A DNA stretch of 64,000 nucleotides from Emiliania huxleyi CCMP1516 (lineage: Eukaryota; Haptophyta; Isochrysidales; Noelaerhabdaceae): positions 320,910 to 384,909 of the forward strand of contig NW_005198900.1 of assembly GCF_000372725.1 (NCBI RefSeq), in the 5' to 3' direction. Below are positions 40,786-51,059 of the stretch, piece after piece (positions within the stretch are counted from its first letter, which is position 1; each line of letters starts with the position of its first letter). Both the position numbers and the translations under genes were made by a program. Below the pieces are notes generated by a model. The model ran no database searches. It had not been told where the DNA came from and saw only the letters and a list, made by a program, of their open reading frames with translations.

Positions 40786-42168
40786 TCAGTCGACGTTGAG
40801 CTCAAAGGACTCGAGCTTGACCCCATCCTTTGTGATAACGCACACCTCCATCGTGTCGCCCGTGTAGATGTCCCGCTCGCCCGCCGAGTAGAAGGCGTCC
40901 TTGACGATGGCAGTCGCCTAGTGGACGCGTCCCGGACGCGTCCCGCGCGGCGCAGGAAGGGGCGTCGCCGACGGCCGGCGTCGCCTCGGCCAAATCCTGG
41001 CCCACGCTCAGCGGCGGCGGCTTGGACGCGAGCTGCTGGTGCTGCCTCTCGAACTGGTTGTCAAGAAGCGGCTGGATCAGCGGCTCGCCTAGTGGACGCG
41101 AAGCGCGTAGGACGCGCGTAGGACGCGTCCTAAGCGTTCCCCCTCGGTCGGCGAGAGAGGCTGGCCACGAGCGGCTCGGGCTTGGGCGGCCTCGACGCTC
41201 CGGCGTGTCTAGGAGTGCTCAGGGAGTGTGGCTGCTGGGGTGTCTAGAGCGGCTCGCCCGAGCCGGTGACGTTGACGCGCACGCGCTCGTAGTTTCCGAC
41301 TGGGTCGTACGAGTAGACACAGCCGACGCCGTTCTCATCCATGCCGGAGAGGATGTTCCACGTGTAGTAGGGGAAGAAGCGGCGGCCGTACAGCGTGTTT
41401 GCGAGCATCTGCGCAATCGCGTGCACCTGTGGGAAGGTTCCGCGATGTCTCCTGTAGGAAGGGCCCCATGAGCCGTTCCGAGATGTCTCCTGCCACGTGT
41501 CCACGTGTCAGACGGCGTGCCATCGGGGGAGGTGGTGGGGAGGGCGGAGGCGGGCTTGGCGGTGGAAGGGAGCGCGGAGGAGGCGACGGCGGAGGCGGCG
41601 ACGGCGGAGGCGGTGAGGGAGGTGGTGGCGACGGTGGAGGCGGCGAGGGAGGAGGGGGTGATGGCGCGCGTGCAACCTTCATCGGCTCTCCGTGCTTGTG
41701 CTCATACTCGACGAGCTTCGCCTTGAGGAGCTTCTGCAGGGTGGAGACGTCGCCGCGGAAGCCGCCCGTCGCGAGAACCGTTGTCGCCGTCCTGCGAGGC
41801 GTGAAGGACCCGAGAAGGTCCCGTTAAGGTCCGGGGTCTGGTAGCGCGGCCCCTCAGGAGGGTGGCAGCAGGGGCGGCGCACAGCTGCAGCAGCTTGGAC
41901 TGGTTGCGCGAGAGGATGTTGAAGCCGGAGCTCATCCGTGTGTCGCCCGCGACGATGGCAAAGTTGGTGCCAGCCACGGCGAGCACCGTCCTGGCAGAGC
42001 GCGCGAGTGCGTCAGCAGCCGACGCGCGGGGGGGGGGCATGTGAGGCCGAAAAGGCGCGGCGGCGCTCACCCCCCGTTGTGGTCGTACGGGTTGAATCGG
42101 CGCTCGTGCGGGCCGCGCACTCCAGCCTTGGGAGCAGCACTCAGGCGCAGCGGCTCGGTGCAAGACAT
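40786..42168 (-). CDS. 20S proteasome subunit beta-6 (PSMB1 type), six exons
   Basis: Structural, non-catalytic beta subunit of the 20S core. Exons on the minus strand: 42168-42071 ([10 protein letters not shown]), 41990-41883 ([32 protein letters not shown]), 41791-41677 ([18 protein letters not shown]), 41426-41258 ([32 protein letters not shown]), 41088-40985 ([11 protein letters not shown]) and 40917-40786 ([16 protein letters not shown], stop). All phases agree and the chain aligns with human PSMB1 from near its start. Introns 4 and 5 are GC-AG and introner-like; intron 3 is a Gly/Pro-type GGAGGCGG repeat. No frame correction is needed. Confidence 0.93.
40918..41257 (-). mobile_element. 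Two introner-like introns of proteasome gene (with exon 5 between)
   Basis: Intron 4 (41257-41089) begins GCGAGCCGCT, and the exon after it begins with the same ten bases, an exact direct repeat. It then has CTAG and ends GCGTCCACTAG. Intron 5 (40984-40918) begins GCGAC like its following exon and also ends GGACGCGTCCACTAG. The shared palindrome GGACGCGTCC occurs in both. Confidence 0.7.
41520..41676 (+). repeat. GGAGGCGG-rich intronic repeat
   Basis: Purine-rich imperfect repeat filling most of intron 3 of the proteasome gene; on the coding strand CCTCCGCC. Confidence 0.8.
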
Positions 42169-42640
42169 GCTCGCCTGCAGCGGAAGAGCAAGCGTCTCGG
42201 AGAGCGTTCGCCCCAGCAGTCAGCCCACGGCCCCGCAGGTGACAGCGCGGCGCGGTGGCGAGGGCGCGAAGAGATTCGTGGGGAGTGGGCAGCGCGCGCT
42301 GGAGGCCGGCGTGAGTAGAGGGAGACTCGCTTTCGAGACGGCGGCGCGAGTTTTTCTTTTTCCAAAAGCCGAGTTTCGAGCATTCGCGACGAGAGGTTTA
42401 CAGACCATGTATGTATGTGTGTAGGAAGGTGAATGTATAATGAAGAACAGTCAGTCAGGCTTTGGGGAATATATACTTTTCCGGCAAACAAAAAGGAAAA
42501 AGAGCTCAGAGTGTCCCTCAGAGGGAGAGAGGGTCCCCAGCACTTAGCGTTTCCGGAAATTTCAAGGGGAAACAGAGTTTGGTGCTCCATTCTGTTTCTC
42601 TCGAGTTTCCCTCCCGGGAAACTCGCGAGTTTCCCTGAGT
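42169..42640. other. 5' flank of proteasome gene, no other gene
   Basis: Probable promoter region; no motif can be assigned with confidence. Confidence 0.4.
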
Positions 42641-43680
42641 TAGGGTGCCCACAGGGCCCAAAAAAAGAAAGGAAAAAAGAAATGGGCTGCCCCGATCGCA
42701 GCACTTCGTGTTGGCCAGTCGAGATATTGAGAGTGTGACTAGGAGGGTGGGACGCTGGGGATTCTCAAAGGTATACCCTTGGAATGGCCGGATCCAGCCT
42801 TGAAAGTACGAGATCGCGCGCGCTTCGCGCGCTGCACCGCCTATTCTCCGCGGCTGTGTGACGACGCGTGCCGTGTGCCAGCAGAGTTGGGCGCGCGCGG
42901 CGCGACGGCGCCCGCGAGGGAAGGCGCGGGTGCAGCGGCCGCCGGCGGCCGTACCGCCCGCCAGCCGGCGCAGCAGCGGCCAGCGCAGCGGCCGCCGGCG
43001 CAGCAGCCAGATAGCCGGTGCGCGCCTTGCGAGGCGAGTACTGCCGCCCGGCAGCCTTGAGGCGGCCGGGCGGCAGTACTCGTTCGAACTTTGCGAGCCG
43101 TGCGCGCGCCGAGGCGCCCGCGGCGCGCGCCCGCCCGGCTGCCAGTAGGAGGCGGCGCAATATGGCCTATAGTACAGCCCTTGAGGAGGAGGAAGAGGCT
43201 GGGGCAGTGCTGTATGCCGCCGAGGGGCAGTTTTGGGGTGCTGACCCACGCCCAGGGGGCTGCAGAACGCGTCCGCAGCCGGGACAATTCGCCCCCCCAG
43301 CCGAGGCCGGTCGAAGCCCACTTGACCACAGCCATGAGGAGTCCTCTTGGTGCTCCTGGCGGCCGTTGGAATGGCGAGCGCGCGCCGATGGGGGGGGGGG
43401 GGGGGGGTCTTGCTTGCTCCACACCGAGCGCCATCGGTCCGGACCGGCGTGGTCACCGAGGGGTGGCCTGCACAAGGTCTGAGCCGCGGGCGCTCGGCGC
43501 CAAGTGCAGTGTCACGCTCGCGCTGGAGCGGGTCACAATGGGAAACCCTCGTTTCCTATGAACTCGGTCCCCCAACGGAAGAGGCCTCGCTCCTATTGGA
43601 ACTGGCCAACATCAGATTTGCCTCGTGCGTCCCTTTTTGAGCAGGAAAGCTATTTTCTTTTGGGTCCTGTGGGCACCCTA
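42641..43680 (+). mobile_element. 1.04-kb TIR transposon, copy C (complete)
   Basis: TA-flanked, ends identical in pattern to copy A (7904-8947), with a body about 97 percent similar by eye. Recently mobile. The G18 run at 43390 is at the same place as in A. Confidence 0.87.
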
Positions 43681-43912
43681 CCTGAGTCTGAGAGCTGGCT
43701 GGTCTGGGCCGCCGCAGTCTGGGGCAAAATCTGAGGCAAAATTGAGGAAAGCAAACTACGCGGGTATTTTCCATGTACCATGAAAAAGTTAGTATACCCG
43801 CACAATACAAGAAACTCAAAATGCCGGTATTTTGCCGATTTTGCTGATTTTGGCCCCAAAACAGCCTCAGAGTCAGACTCAGCTCAGAGCCCAAAAAATG
43901 ACGAGTTTCACG

Positions 43913-44055
43913 CCCTGGATGTGAGGCTAATGACTGCACTCCAAGTGCTCCAAGTTCACGGAGTTTGAAGAACTCCGGCTGGTAGTCGACAAGCTGCCGA
44001 GCCCAAATCACTGTCTGTGACACATTTCTTGTTGGCTTCTAAAAATCTCAAGATC
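43913..44055 (+). repeat. R1 repeat joined to R2 gene-tail repeat
   Basis: R1 (TGAGGCTAATGACTGCACTCC) is followed about 60 bp later by the R2 tail (AAGCTGCCGAGCCCAAATCA ... TTGTTGGCTTCTAAAAATCT). Here the tail lies on the plus strand. Confidence 0.6.
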
Positions 44056-44194
44056 TCTCTCTCTGTCAAAAATCTCTCTCTCTCGGAGTTTTCCGAAAAC
44101 AGAGAGGAAAAGAAATAAGAAAAGGAAATAAGAGACGGGGTGCGAGAGGAAAAGCTTATACAGCCTGACGAACGATATTTTCCTGCTTAGCGCG

Positions 44195-45165
44195 ATTTCC
44201 GTCAAACCAGTTTACCCAGTCTCCCACAATTCGTGTTTCAGCTTACCCGGTCGCTAAAATTTGTCATGTCAGATTACCCGGTCGGCCAAATTTCTCGTCC
44301 AGATTACCCGGCAACGATGTTTTCCTGCTCAGCAGCAATTTCATCAAAAAACTGAGAACCAGTTTACCCAGTCTCCCACAATTCACGTTTCAGCTTACCC
44401 GGCCGCTAACTTTTCTCATGTCAGATTACCCGGTCGGCCAAATTTCTCGTCCAGATTACCCGGCGGCTAACTTTTCTCTTTGAGATTACCCGGGCGCGCA
44501 AATTTCTCGTTTCAGCTTACCCGGACGCGAGCGTGCACCTCGTCCAGAGTGCAGAGAGCGAGCACCTGCGGCACTTGGTCCTAAGGGGTCCCGTACCATG
44601 CGGAATCGACCCTATCCGGTGCTCAAGTGCTCAAGGAGAGCTCCCACTCGGAATCCCGGAATCCCCGGCCTCGTTTGCTTGAATGACGCAGTCGTGAATC
44701 CCAAACGGTTTCAGATTACCCGCGGCGCATCCCACTACCGGGTGATCTGGAAAAAGAAATTTCACCTGCCGGGTAACCTGGAAACGACATTTCGCCGTGT
44801 TGGGTAACCTGGAAACGACATTTCGCCGTGTTGGGTAATCTGGAAACGACATTTCGCCGTGTTGGGTAATCTGGAAACGACATTTTGCCGCACCGGGTGA
44901 TCTGAAACCGCTCACGCCGGGTGATCTGGAAAACGCCGGGTGATCTGCGAGGCGAAGCTCAAAACCGGGTGATCTGGAAAAAGAAATTTCGTGACCCGGG
45001 TAACCTGGAAACGACATTTCGCCGTGTTGGGTAATCTGGAAACGACATTTCGCCGTGTTGGGTGATCTGCGAGGCAAAAACTCGCAGACGCCGGGTGATC
45101 TGAAAAACGCCGGGTGATCTGCGAGGCGAATCTCAAAAACCGGGTAATCTGAAATTTATCCTCAA
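44195..45165. repeat. Roughly 1-kb array of AGATTACCCGG / CCGGGTAATCT units in two opposite halves
   Basis: In 44195-44530 the core CAGATTACCCGG or CAGCTTACCCGG recurs about every 25-35 bases, inside a larger unit repeated twice (from 44207 and from 44355). In 44700-45165 the inverse core GGGTAATCTGGAAA (or GGGTGATCTG) recurs over fifteen times, with a clean 31-bp period at 44781-44880 and 45005-45060. The array ends about 185 bp before the start of a Zn2Cys6 gene. Nothing coding is supported inside it. Confidence 0.9.
44578..44635 (+). repeat. Dispersed repeat R6 (copy 2)
   Basis: Matches the reverse strand of 30818-30870; sits between the two halves of the array. Confidence 0.7.
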
Positions 45166-45349
45166 CAAAAAGAAAGAAGATGGCGCGGGCGCTGGCGCTG
45201 TCCTCCTATCCGGCGGGCGCCCATCATCCAAACTTTAGACGGCCGTTCAGAAGCTCCGCCGGTCAGATATCTAGATAACAAGATCGTGCGCGTACACCGA
45301 AGAGTTGTGCTGAGGGCATCTCGGGGGGGGCAATGCGACGGCGCTAGGT

Positions 45350-47632
45350 ATGCCGCCGCCCCCGAGGGCGTGTGGCGCGTGCAAGACGTCTCGGAAGAGA
45401 TGCGACTACGACGAGCGGATCGGCGGGAAGTGCTCCCGCTGTGCCCGAATTGGACTCCCCTGTGAGCCCGCGGTGCCGTCCAAGCACGGGCCGTCATGCC
45501 CGGCTGGCCGGCAGCCAGCATATGCAGGGGCGCCCTCGGCCCAGCGCAGGGGCATTGTCAAAGTGCCAAACGTCGAGACGGGCCCCTCGGACTCCCAGGC
45601 CCTCCTCGAGCAGCTGCATGTCATGAACCAGACTGGCCGCTCTCTCGATGGCAGCCTGCTTCCGTCGATCACGGTGTCTCCTCATCCGAGCGCGCTGGGA
45701 GGGCTGCGGCCCGCGCATCCGCCGCCGCAGATGTATGTGCCGCTTCCAGGCGGCCCGCCCCTGCCCCTGCAAACCCCTGCTCAAACGTGCCCGCCACCCA
45801 CGGTGCGCCCTGCAAAGCAGCCGAGGCTAACTCCGCAGCCGCAGCCGCAGCCGCCGCCGCCGCAGCCAGCGCAGTCGGAAGAGCCACTGCAGCAGGGGCA
45901 GCCACTGCAGCAGGGGCAGCCACTGCAGCAGGGGCAGCCGCCGCAGCAGGGGCAGCCGCCGCAGCAGGGGCAGCTGCCGCCAGGCCAAGGGGGACAGCCG
46001 CCGTCGCTTCCAGCGCAGCAACCCCCGCCTCAGTCAGCGCAGCATCCTCTGCCACAGCAGGCCCCTGAGACTGGTGATCCGAGCCAGCAACCGCTTCAAA
46101 CGGCACAAGCGCAAGCGCAAGCGCAGCCGCCGCCCGCCGCACAAACTCCGCCTCCGCAGCAGCAGCTTCATACCGGTCAGGCGCAAGACCCGCCAGCACA
46201 GCCACAGTCGTCACAGCCGCCGCGGCCTCAGCTGCCGACGCCAGTACCGCCGCAGCTCTCGCCACAGCACGTGGTCCCTCTGCAGCCGGCGCAGCTACCA
46301 CAGCAGCAGCTACTGCAGCCGCTGGTGGCTCCCTACCCGACGGCCGCGGCGGAGGTCGGGGTGGTGGCGCAGGAGGGCTCTGCTCCTGCGTTCCCTCACT
46401 ACGGGCAGCCGCCTCGGGCCCACGTCTTGCCCGTGGCGCACCATCCTGTCTGGCAGACCACCCACCCGCAAGTGGTGTCGCAGATGAGGCCGTCCGCCAT
46501 TCCACCAGGCGCGCCGCCCGCGAACTGTAATATCCACACAGCACGCACCAATGCCCGAAGCCTACAATCCACCCTATTCTTCCTCCCCCTCCGCCCTTCC
46601 GTACTCCCTCCCTCTCGCCCCCCTCTCTGCTTTCTCTTGCTCCCCGACCTCCCTTGCAGCCCCCTCCAACCCTCCGCGCAGGCATGATGCCGATGCAGCT
46701 AATGGTGGTTCAGCAGCCGGGCATGCCCGGGATGGTGCAGCAGCATGTCCTCGTCCCTCCAGGCATGTTGCCGCCACAGCAGCTGCAGCCTGTCGTGCTG
46801 CCGCCTCAGCAGACGCCGATAAGGATGCAGGCCGTCGCGGGTGAGCTGATCTCGGCCTTATCTCTGCAACACCCCGGCTGCAGCTTCGCTGATCTCCCTA
46901 AACCTTGAGACATGCACATCCCGGCTGTACCTCGGCTCAACTGCCTGCCTATCGCAGGTGGGATCGCACAGCAGCCGCCGCAGCAGCCGCTGCAGCCGTT
47001 GCACGGCCAAGGATTTATCGCAGCGCCGCTACAGCTACAACATCCGCACTATCCACAACCACCGCAGCTGCTACCAGGTGCGAGACCCTTCCTCTTCAGA
47101 GTCCCGCATCCCCCCCCCCCCCCCCGGGCCGGGTTTTTCAAACACCTTGGGGTTTTTGTTTGCCCGCTTTTTGCATTGGGATTCCTGGCCCCTTTCCCTC
47201 CATGCCCCCCCTTTTGAATCCCCCCCCCCCCCCCCCCCCCCCCCCCGGGCCACAGGCGTACCACACCAGCCGCACCAGTCGCACCCGCACCAGCCGCACC
47301 AGCCGCACCCGCACCAGCCGAATCAGCCGCAGCAGCTGCAGCCGAGCGTTACGCCCCCGCCACAACAGTGTGTCGCGCCGAGGCAACAGCTCGTTGCGCC
47401 GCCGCAGTGTTCCGCACCGCCGCTCGAACTGGCAGGGGCGAGTGCGGTAGCGCCGCTGCTTGCGCCAGTAGTACATGATGCGGGATGGGTCCCAAATGTT
47501 GAGGCTGGCCCGGGCGAGGCGTCGGATGAAGTTCCGTCCTCTCCGGACCCAGCTGACGTGGCCGCGACCATGCTTGGTTTGCGTCAGGCGTCGTTCCTTT
47601 CCTCCGGCTCCGCACCGCACGTTGCGAGTTGA
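45350..47632 (+). CDS. Zn2Cys6 (fungal-type binuclear cluster) transcription factor, four exons
   Basis: Residues 8-40 hold the six-Cys cluster CGACKTSRKRCDYDER...CSRCARIGLPC with spacing C2C6C-C2C6C, so a zinc-cluster DNA-binding domain at the extreme N-terminus. The rest is Gln/Pro/His-rich low complexity, typical of activation regions, including five QGQPLQQ-like repeats. Exons: 45350-46526, 46682-46840, 46958-47077 and 47256-47632, all in phase. Intron 3 contains C17 and C30 tracts. The C-terminal 60 residues are acidic. ATG 45350 is used because the cluster follows directly. This class is abundant in fungi but rarer in algae; the target genes are unknown. Confidence 0.88.
47078..47255 (+). 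other. Intron with two long poly-C tracts
   Basis: GT-AG intron of the Zn2Cys6 gene carrying C17 (about 47110) and C30 (about 47220) runs. Confidence 0.85.
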
Positions 47633-48008
47633 GAGACAGAGCTCGGAGAGAGTAGTCCACCTTCACGCTTCAAGTGTTCGAAAGTCTGTGGAGGACGAGA
47701 CCGGACGAGGCGGTGCTACTTTTATGAGTGTGTCGGTTTTGGACGTGAGATGGCTGTGTGAGATGTTGGAAAGATCGTGGTTGGAAAAAGTGTGTTTGCT
47801 GTTAATGACTGCACTCCAAGTGCTCCAAGTGTTTGGAAAACAGGGCTCAGGGGCCGAGGCCGCGAGGGGGGCGTGGCGCTCTGCTGGCGGGTGCCCGCGT
47901 GCCCCATCTTGTCTCTCTCGCTCGCGCTTCTTTCGGCTTTCGCCACGTTGCGATGTGGGGGCAAGACTTATGTGTGACTGCGCCAGACACTCGGCTCAAA
48001 ATTGTGAC
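47633..48008. other. Intergenic; partial R1 repeat at 47800-47830
   Basis: GACTGCACTCCAAGTGCTCC is present; no gene. Confidence 0.5.
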
Positions 48009-48040
48009 CTATCCGACTCTCTGCCGCTTTCCCGCGTCCG

Positions 48041-48075
<35 letters not shown>

Positions 48076-48443
48076 GGCGGCGGCGGCGGGGGGGGCGGGG
48101 GGGGGCCAGCGGCAGCTGCGGCACTCATCTCGCGCGTGTATGCCGCGACGTACGAAACGAGCCGTGTTGCCTCCCACGTCCTGTCCGGGGGGGGCAACTG
48201 CCTCTCCTTTGTCGGGCGGAAGCGGAGGACCCAGTTTGAGGCCTGTTTTGAGGGCGTTGGGGGGGGGGGGGGGGCTGGGACGAGCGTTGTGGGGTGCATT
48301 GCGTATGCGACTCTACTGATCCGGAGCAGGAGAGGCGGTGAGGTGCGGGCCTCCAACGCGACCGCGTTGGACTTTGCCAGCGTCCGCTGCGCATTCGGCA
48401 GCGGCGCGTCGAAACCGTACTTGACGCGAACCTGTCGGGGCAA
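48009..48443 (-). CDS. Partial gene with poly-Pro/poly-Gln and unrecognised conserved-looking segments
   Basis: Minus-strand frame without an ATG at its start. An acceptor-like CCCCGACAG precedes VRVKYGFDAPLPNAQRTLAK, so this is an internal or last exon set. After a poly-C stretch another acceptor (CAAAACAG) precedes ASNWVLRFRPTKERQLPPPD and EATRLVSYVAAYTREMSAAA, then poly-Pro and an 11-Gln run (CTG repeats on the plus strand), ending near 48009. The non-repetitive blocks have coding character, but I do not recognise the family. 5' exons would lie upstream, to about 48600. Confidence 0.35.
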
Positions 48444-49134
48444 TGTCGTAGCACATCACCTGCCCTGCCCTGCCAAGGCCGTACTGCCGCTACTGCCCTG
48501 CCCTGCCGTCCCCTACCTCCTCTGCCGTGAAACCCACACCGCCGCGCCCTGCCCTGCCCATACTGCCTGCCGCGAAGAGCTCGCCCCCAGGGAAGGCGAA
48601 TCCTCTATACACGTTTCACGCATATGGACGGGTCGGGAGTGACGTTGTGTGCTGGCACTGCGGGTCTCTGCCGCACTGCAGCATGGCGCGGACCTGCCTG
48701 ACTGCAGGCGGTCCCACGCCTGGCGTCATCGAGAGGGCGAGGTACTCGAGCTGCTTAAAGACACGGCCTACCGCAGCCGCGCGAGAGATCTCCCCAGATC
48801 TCCGCATATCTCCCCAGATCTCAGCCGCGCGAGGTGTGCGGGGGGGGCGGGGGGGGAGGGCGACCCGAGATGCCACTCTCTGCTACTGCTGTGGCGGCCA
48901 GCTCCTCCCGGCGTCGGGGCGTGTCGGTGGAGGCGCGAGTGGGCGCGTCAGTGGCGGCGCGAGTGGGGCACTTGGAGTGGGGCGTGGATCAAGTGGGGCG
49001 AGACGACCGCCGCGTGGAGCATCGGGTCTCGGGCAAGAGTGGCTGTGTCTGGCTACGTGAGTTCAGGTACTGTGGGGGTATGGTGTGGGTTCGGGTACCG
49101 TGGGTGTACGGGATGAGTGGCTGTGTCCGGCTAC
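48444..49134. other. No complete gene; CTGCC repeats and a decamer array
   Basis: CCTGCCCTGC repeats at 48460-48560, and AGATCTCCCC-type decamers at 48785-48835. Short exons of the flanking minus-strand genes may be hidden here. Confidence 0.4.
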
Positions 49135-50388
49135 TTCGCCGCTGCCGTACGGCGAGCCGTCCTCGATGATTGCCACAAGCTTCCCCACACCCGTGTCCGT
49201 GATCCGCGTGTTTGAGAGCTCGAGCCACCGCAAGTCGGAGACGCCGCGCGCGCCTACCCAGTCAGTCAGTCGGTCAGTTGTGACACACGTCCCTACCACG
49301 GACACGGGGCACACGCACTCGCGGAACACACACACGGGGCATTGGGCTTAGCGGGTTCGAGCGCCGACGCACATTGGCTGCCGGGGTGTGCCGACGGGGA
49401 GGTTGGGACTGGGTGGGCGCTAAGCCGTCATCGCCGGGCGCTGCTCGCAGCGCTCTGGGTGGTGGTGGCGGCGCTCCAAGAGTGGCGCTCTTGGGAAGTG
49501 GTTCCTCCTCTCCGCCCCCGCCCCCGCCCCCCCCCCAAGGCGCGAGACACAAACACGTTCTAGAGATCGTCGAGGGGAGCTGCGCTCGTGGGGCCGGGCA
49601 GAGCGGTCGAGAGCAGGGCGCGCCGTCGGTGTTTGCCTCGGGAAAGCGCGTGTAGTAGGTGAGGTAGTCTAGCGCGGCGTCGGTGACCTGGACAAGCGGA
49701 GCACACGTGAGCATGCTCCGCTCCGGCGTCGGGCGGGCGTCGGCGCGGCGTCTGCGGCCGAGGTGGACGCGAGGGAGAGGCGCTGCAGCCGGCGGAGCGG
49801 GAGGAGGGACGCGACGCCGCGGTCCGTCAGCCCTCCCAGCCCGGTCAGATTGAGCGAGGTGAGGCCCGGGCAGCCAGCGAGGTGCCCCGCTGCGCGGTCG
49901 CCCAGCTCTGTCCACGAGACGTCGAGGGCCTGGAGCCCAGAGAGGCGCGGGAGCTGCGCGGAGCCGCTGTCGGTGAGGAAGCGGCAGAGAGTGAGGCGGA
50001 GCGAGGCCAGCCCGTCCAGGTAGGCGAGCGCACCGAGCGAAGCGTCCGTGATCCAGCGACCGCCGTCGGAGAGGTCCATCTCGGACGCACGCCACACGTC
50101 ACGGACGAGCGGGAACATGAGCGCGCACGGCATCGGCGCCGCCGGCGCGTCGTGGTCTCCCGCCGCAGCCTGAGGGAGACAGCGGGTGGGGACTCTCCGC
50201 GCGGCGTGGCGGGAAGTGAGAGCGTAGTGAGCGCAGACCTGGTGCTCCAGTGCGTGGTTCGCCTTGAGCTGCTCCCACACCAGACGCGAGAGCTCCAGCG
50301 GGAGGCATGAGAGGCTGCGCGACGGGTGCCATGATCGGCAGAGCTCCAGCAGGGCGAGGCGGGCGAGCGTCTTCGAAGACTCCGCCAT
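49135..50388 (-). CDS. F-box/LRR-like (AMN1/FBXL-type) protein, at least four exons
   Basis: ATG 50388 opens exon A (to 50239) with an F-box-like LPLELSRLVWEQLKA. Exon B starts at 50169 and carries leucine-rich repeats of the Cys-containing type (ITDASLGALAYLDGLASLRL, LPRLSGLQALDVSWTELGD, CPGLTSLNLTGLGGLTDRGV). Exon C (49686-49637, approximate) gives VTDAALDYLTYYTRFPE with a GC donor. Exon D (49253-49135) gives DLRWLELSNTRITDTGVGKL. A and B join in phase; C to D is uncertain by one base. Family role: substrate adaptor of an SCF ubiquitin ligase. The 3' end was not found. Confidence 0.65.
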
Positions 50389-51059
50389 GCGCACACAGGG
50401 CTCCGGTGAGGGAGAAAATTCTTTTCTGGTCTCCCCCCCCAAAGCGGGTTTCCCACTCCTCTCTTCGCCCCCCCCCCCCCCCTACCTACCTATTGCGGGG
50501 CCCTCTGGGTCAAAACCGGACCTACCTACCTATTGCACAGGGTTAGTTAGTTATTTTATAATCGAGGTAGTTAGTTAGGAAGGTGAAGAACAGGGTCTAA
50601 CGGGTGGACAGACCGCCTAACAGGAACACACCCCCTATCTGGGTAGGAGCCGGAACCCGAATTTGGAAAGCTCTGCATCAAGTATACAGTAGGCTCTACA
50701 GCACGGCCCAGAGTGCGAAGTATCCTCTCCGTCCCGTGGATAAGACATAAGTAAGACAGGGTGCCACAGGGCCGGGGAACGCTAAAACTAGGCTTACTAG
50801 GCGCCTACGGGCTACGCTATCTACCGCTCCTTCCCTAGGGGCCCAGTAGGTGACAAACAAACGCACCCTACTCACCTGGTACACACTCAGTCCGCTCAAG
50901 CCCCTTCCTAGGGGCCCAGCCTCCCGATCTCAGGGTGCGTCTCCGGCTCGCCTCGGATGCGCCCCGTGGCATGTTGCCGTTACAGAATTACTCTCCGGGC
51001 ACGGTCAAAGACGGTCGCGGGAAACTCGGCCCGGGGGCTAGGAGGCGCACACGCGTACG
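50389..51059. other. Divergent promoter region with CCTACCTA repeats
   Basis: AGAAAATTCTTTTC lies 25 bases upstream of the LRR start. CTACCTACCTATTG occurs twice (50484 and 50522). No gene. Confidence 0.5.

Noticed and set aside
44195-45165. CRISPR-like array
   Set aside because: Repeats are short, imperfect, change orientation and lack unique equal-length spacers; the host is eukaryotic.
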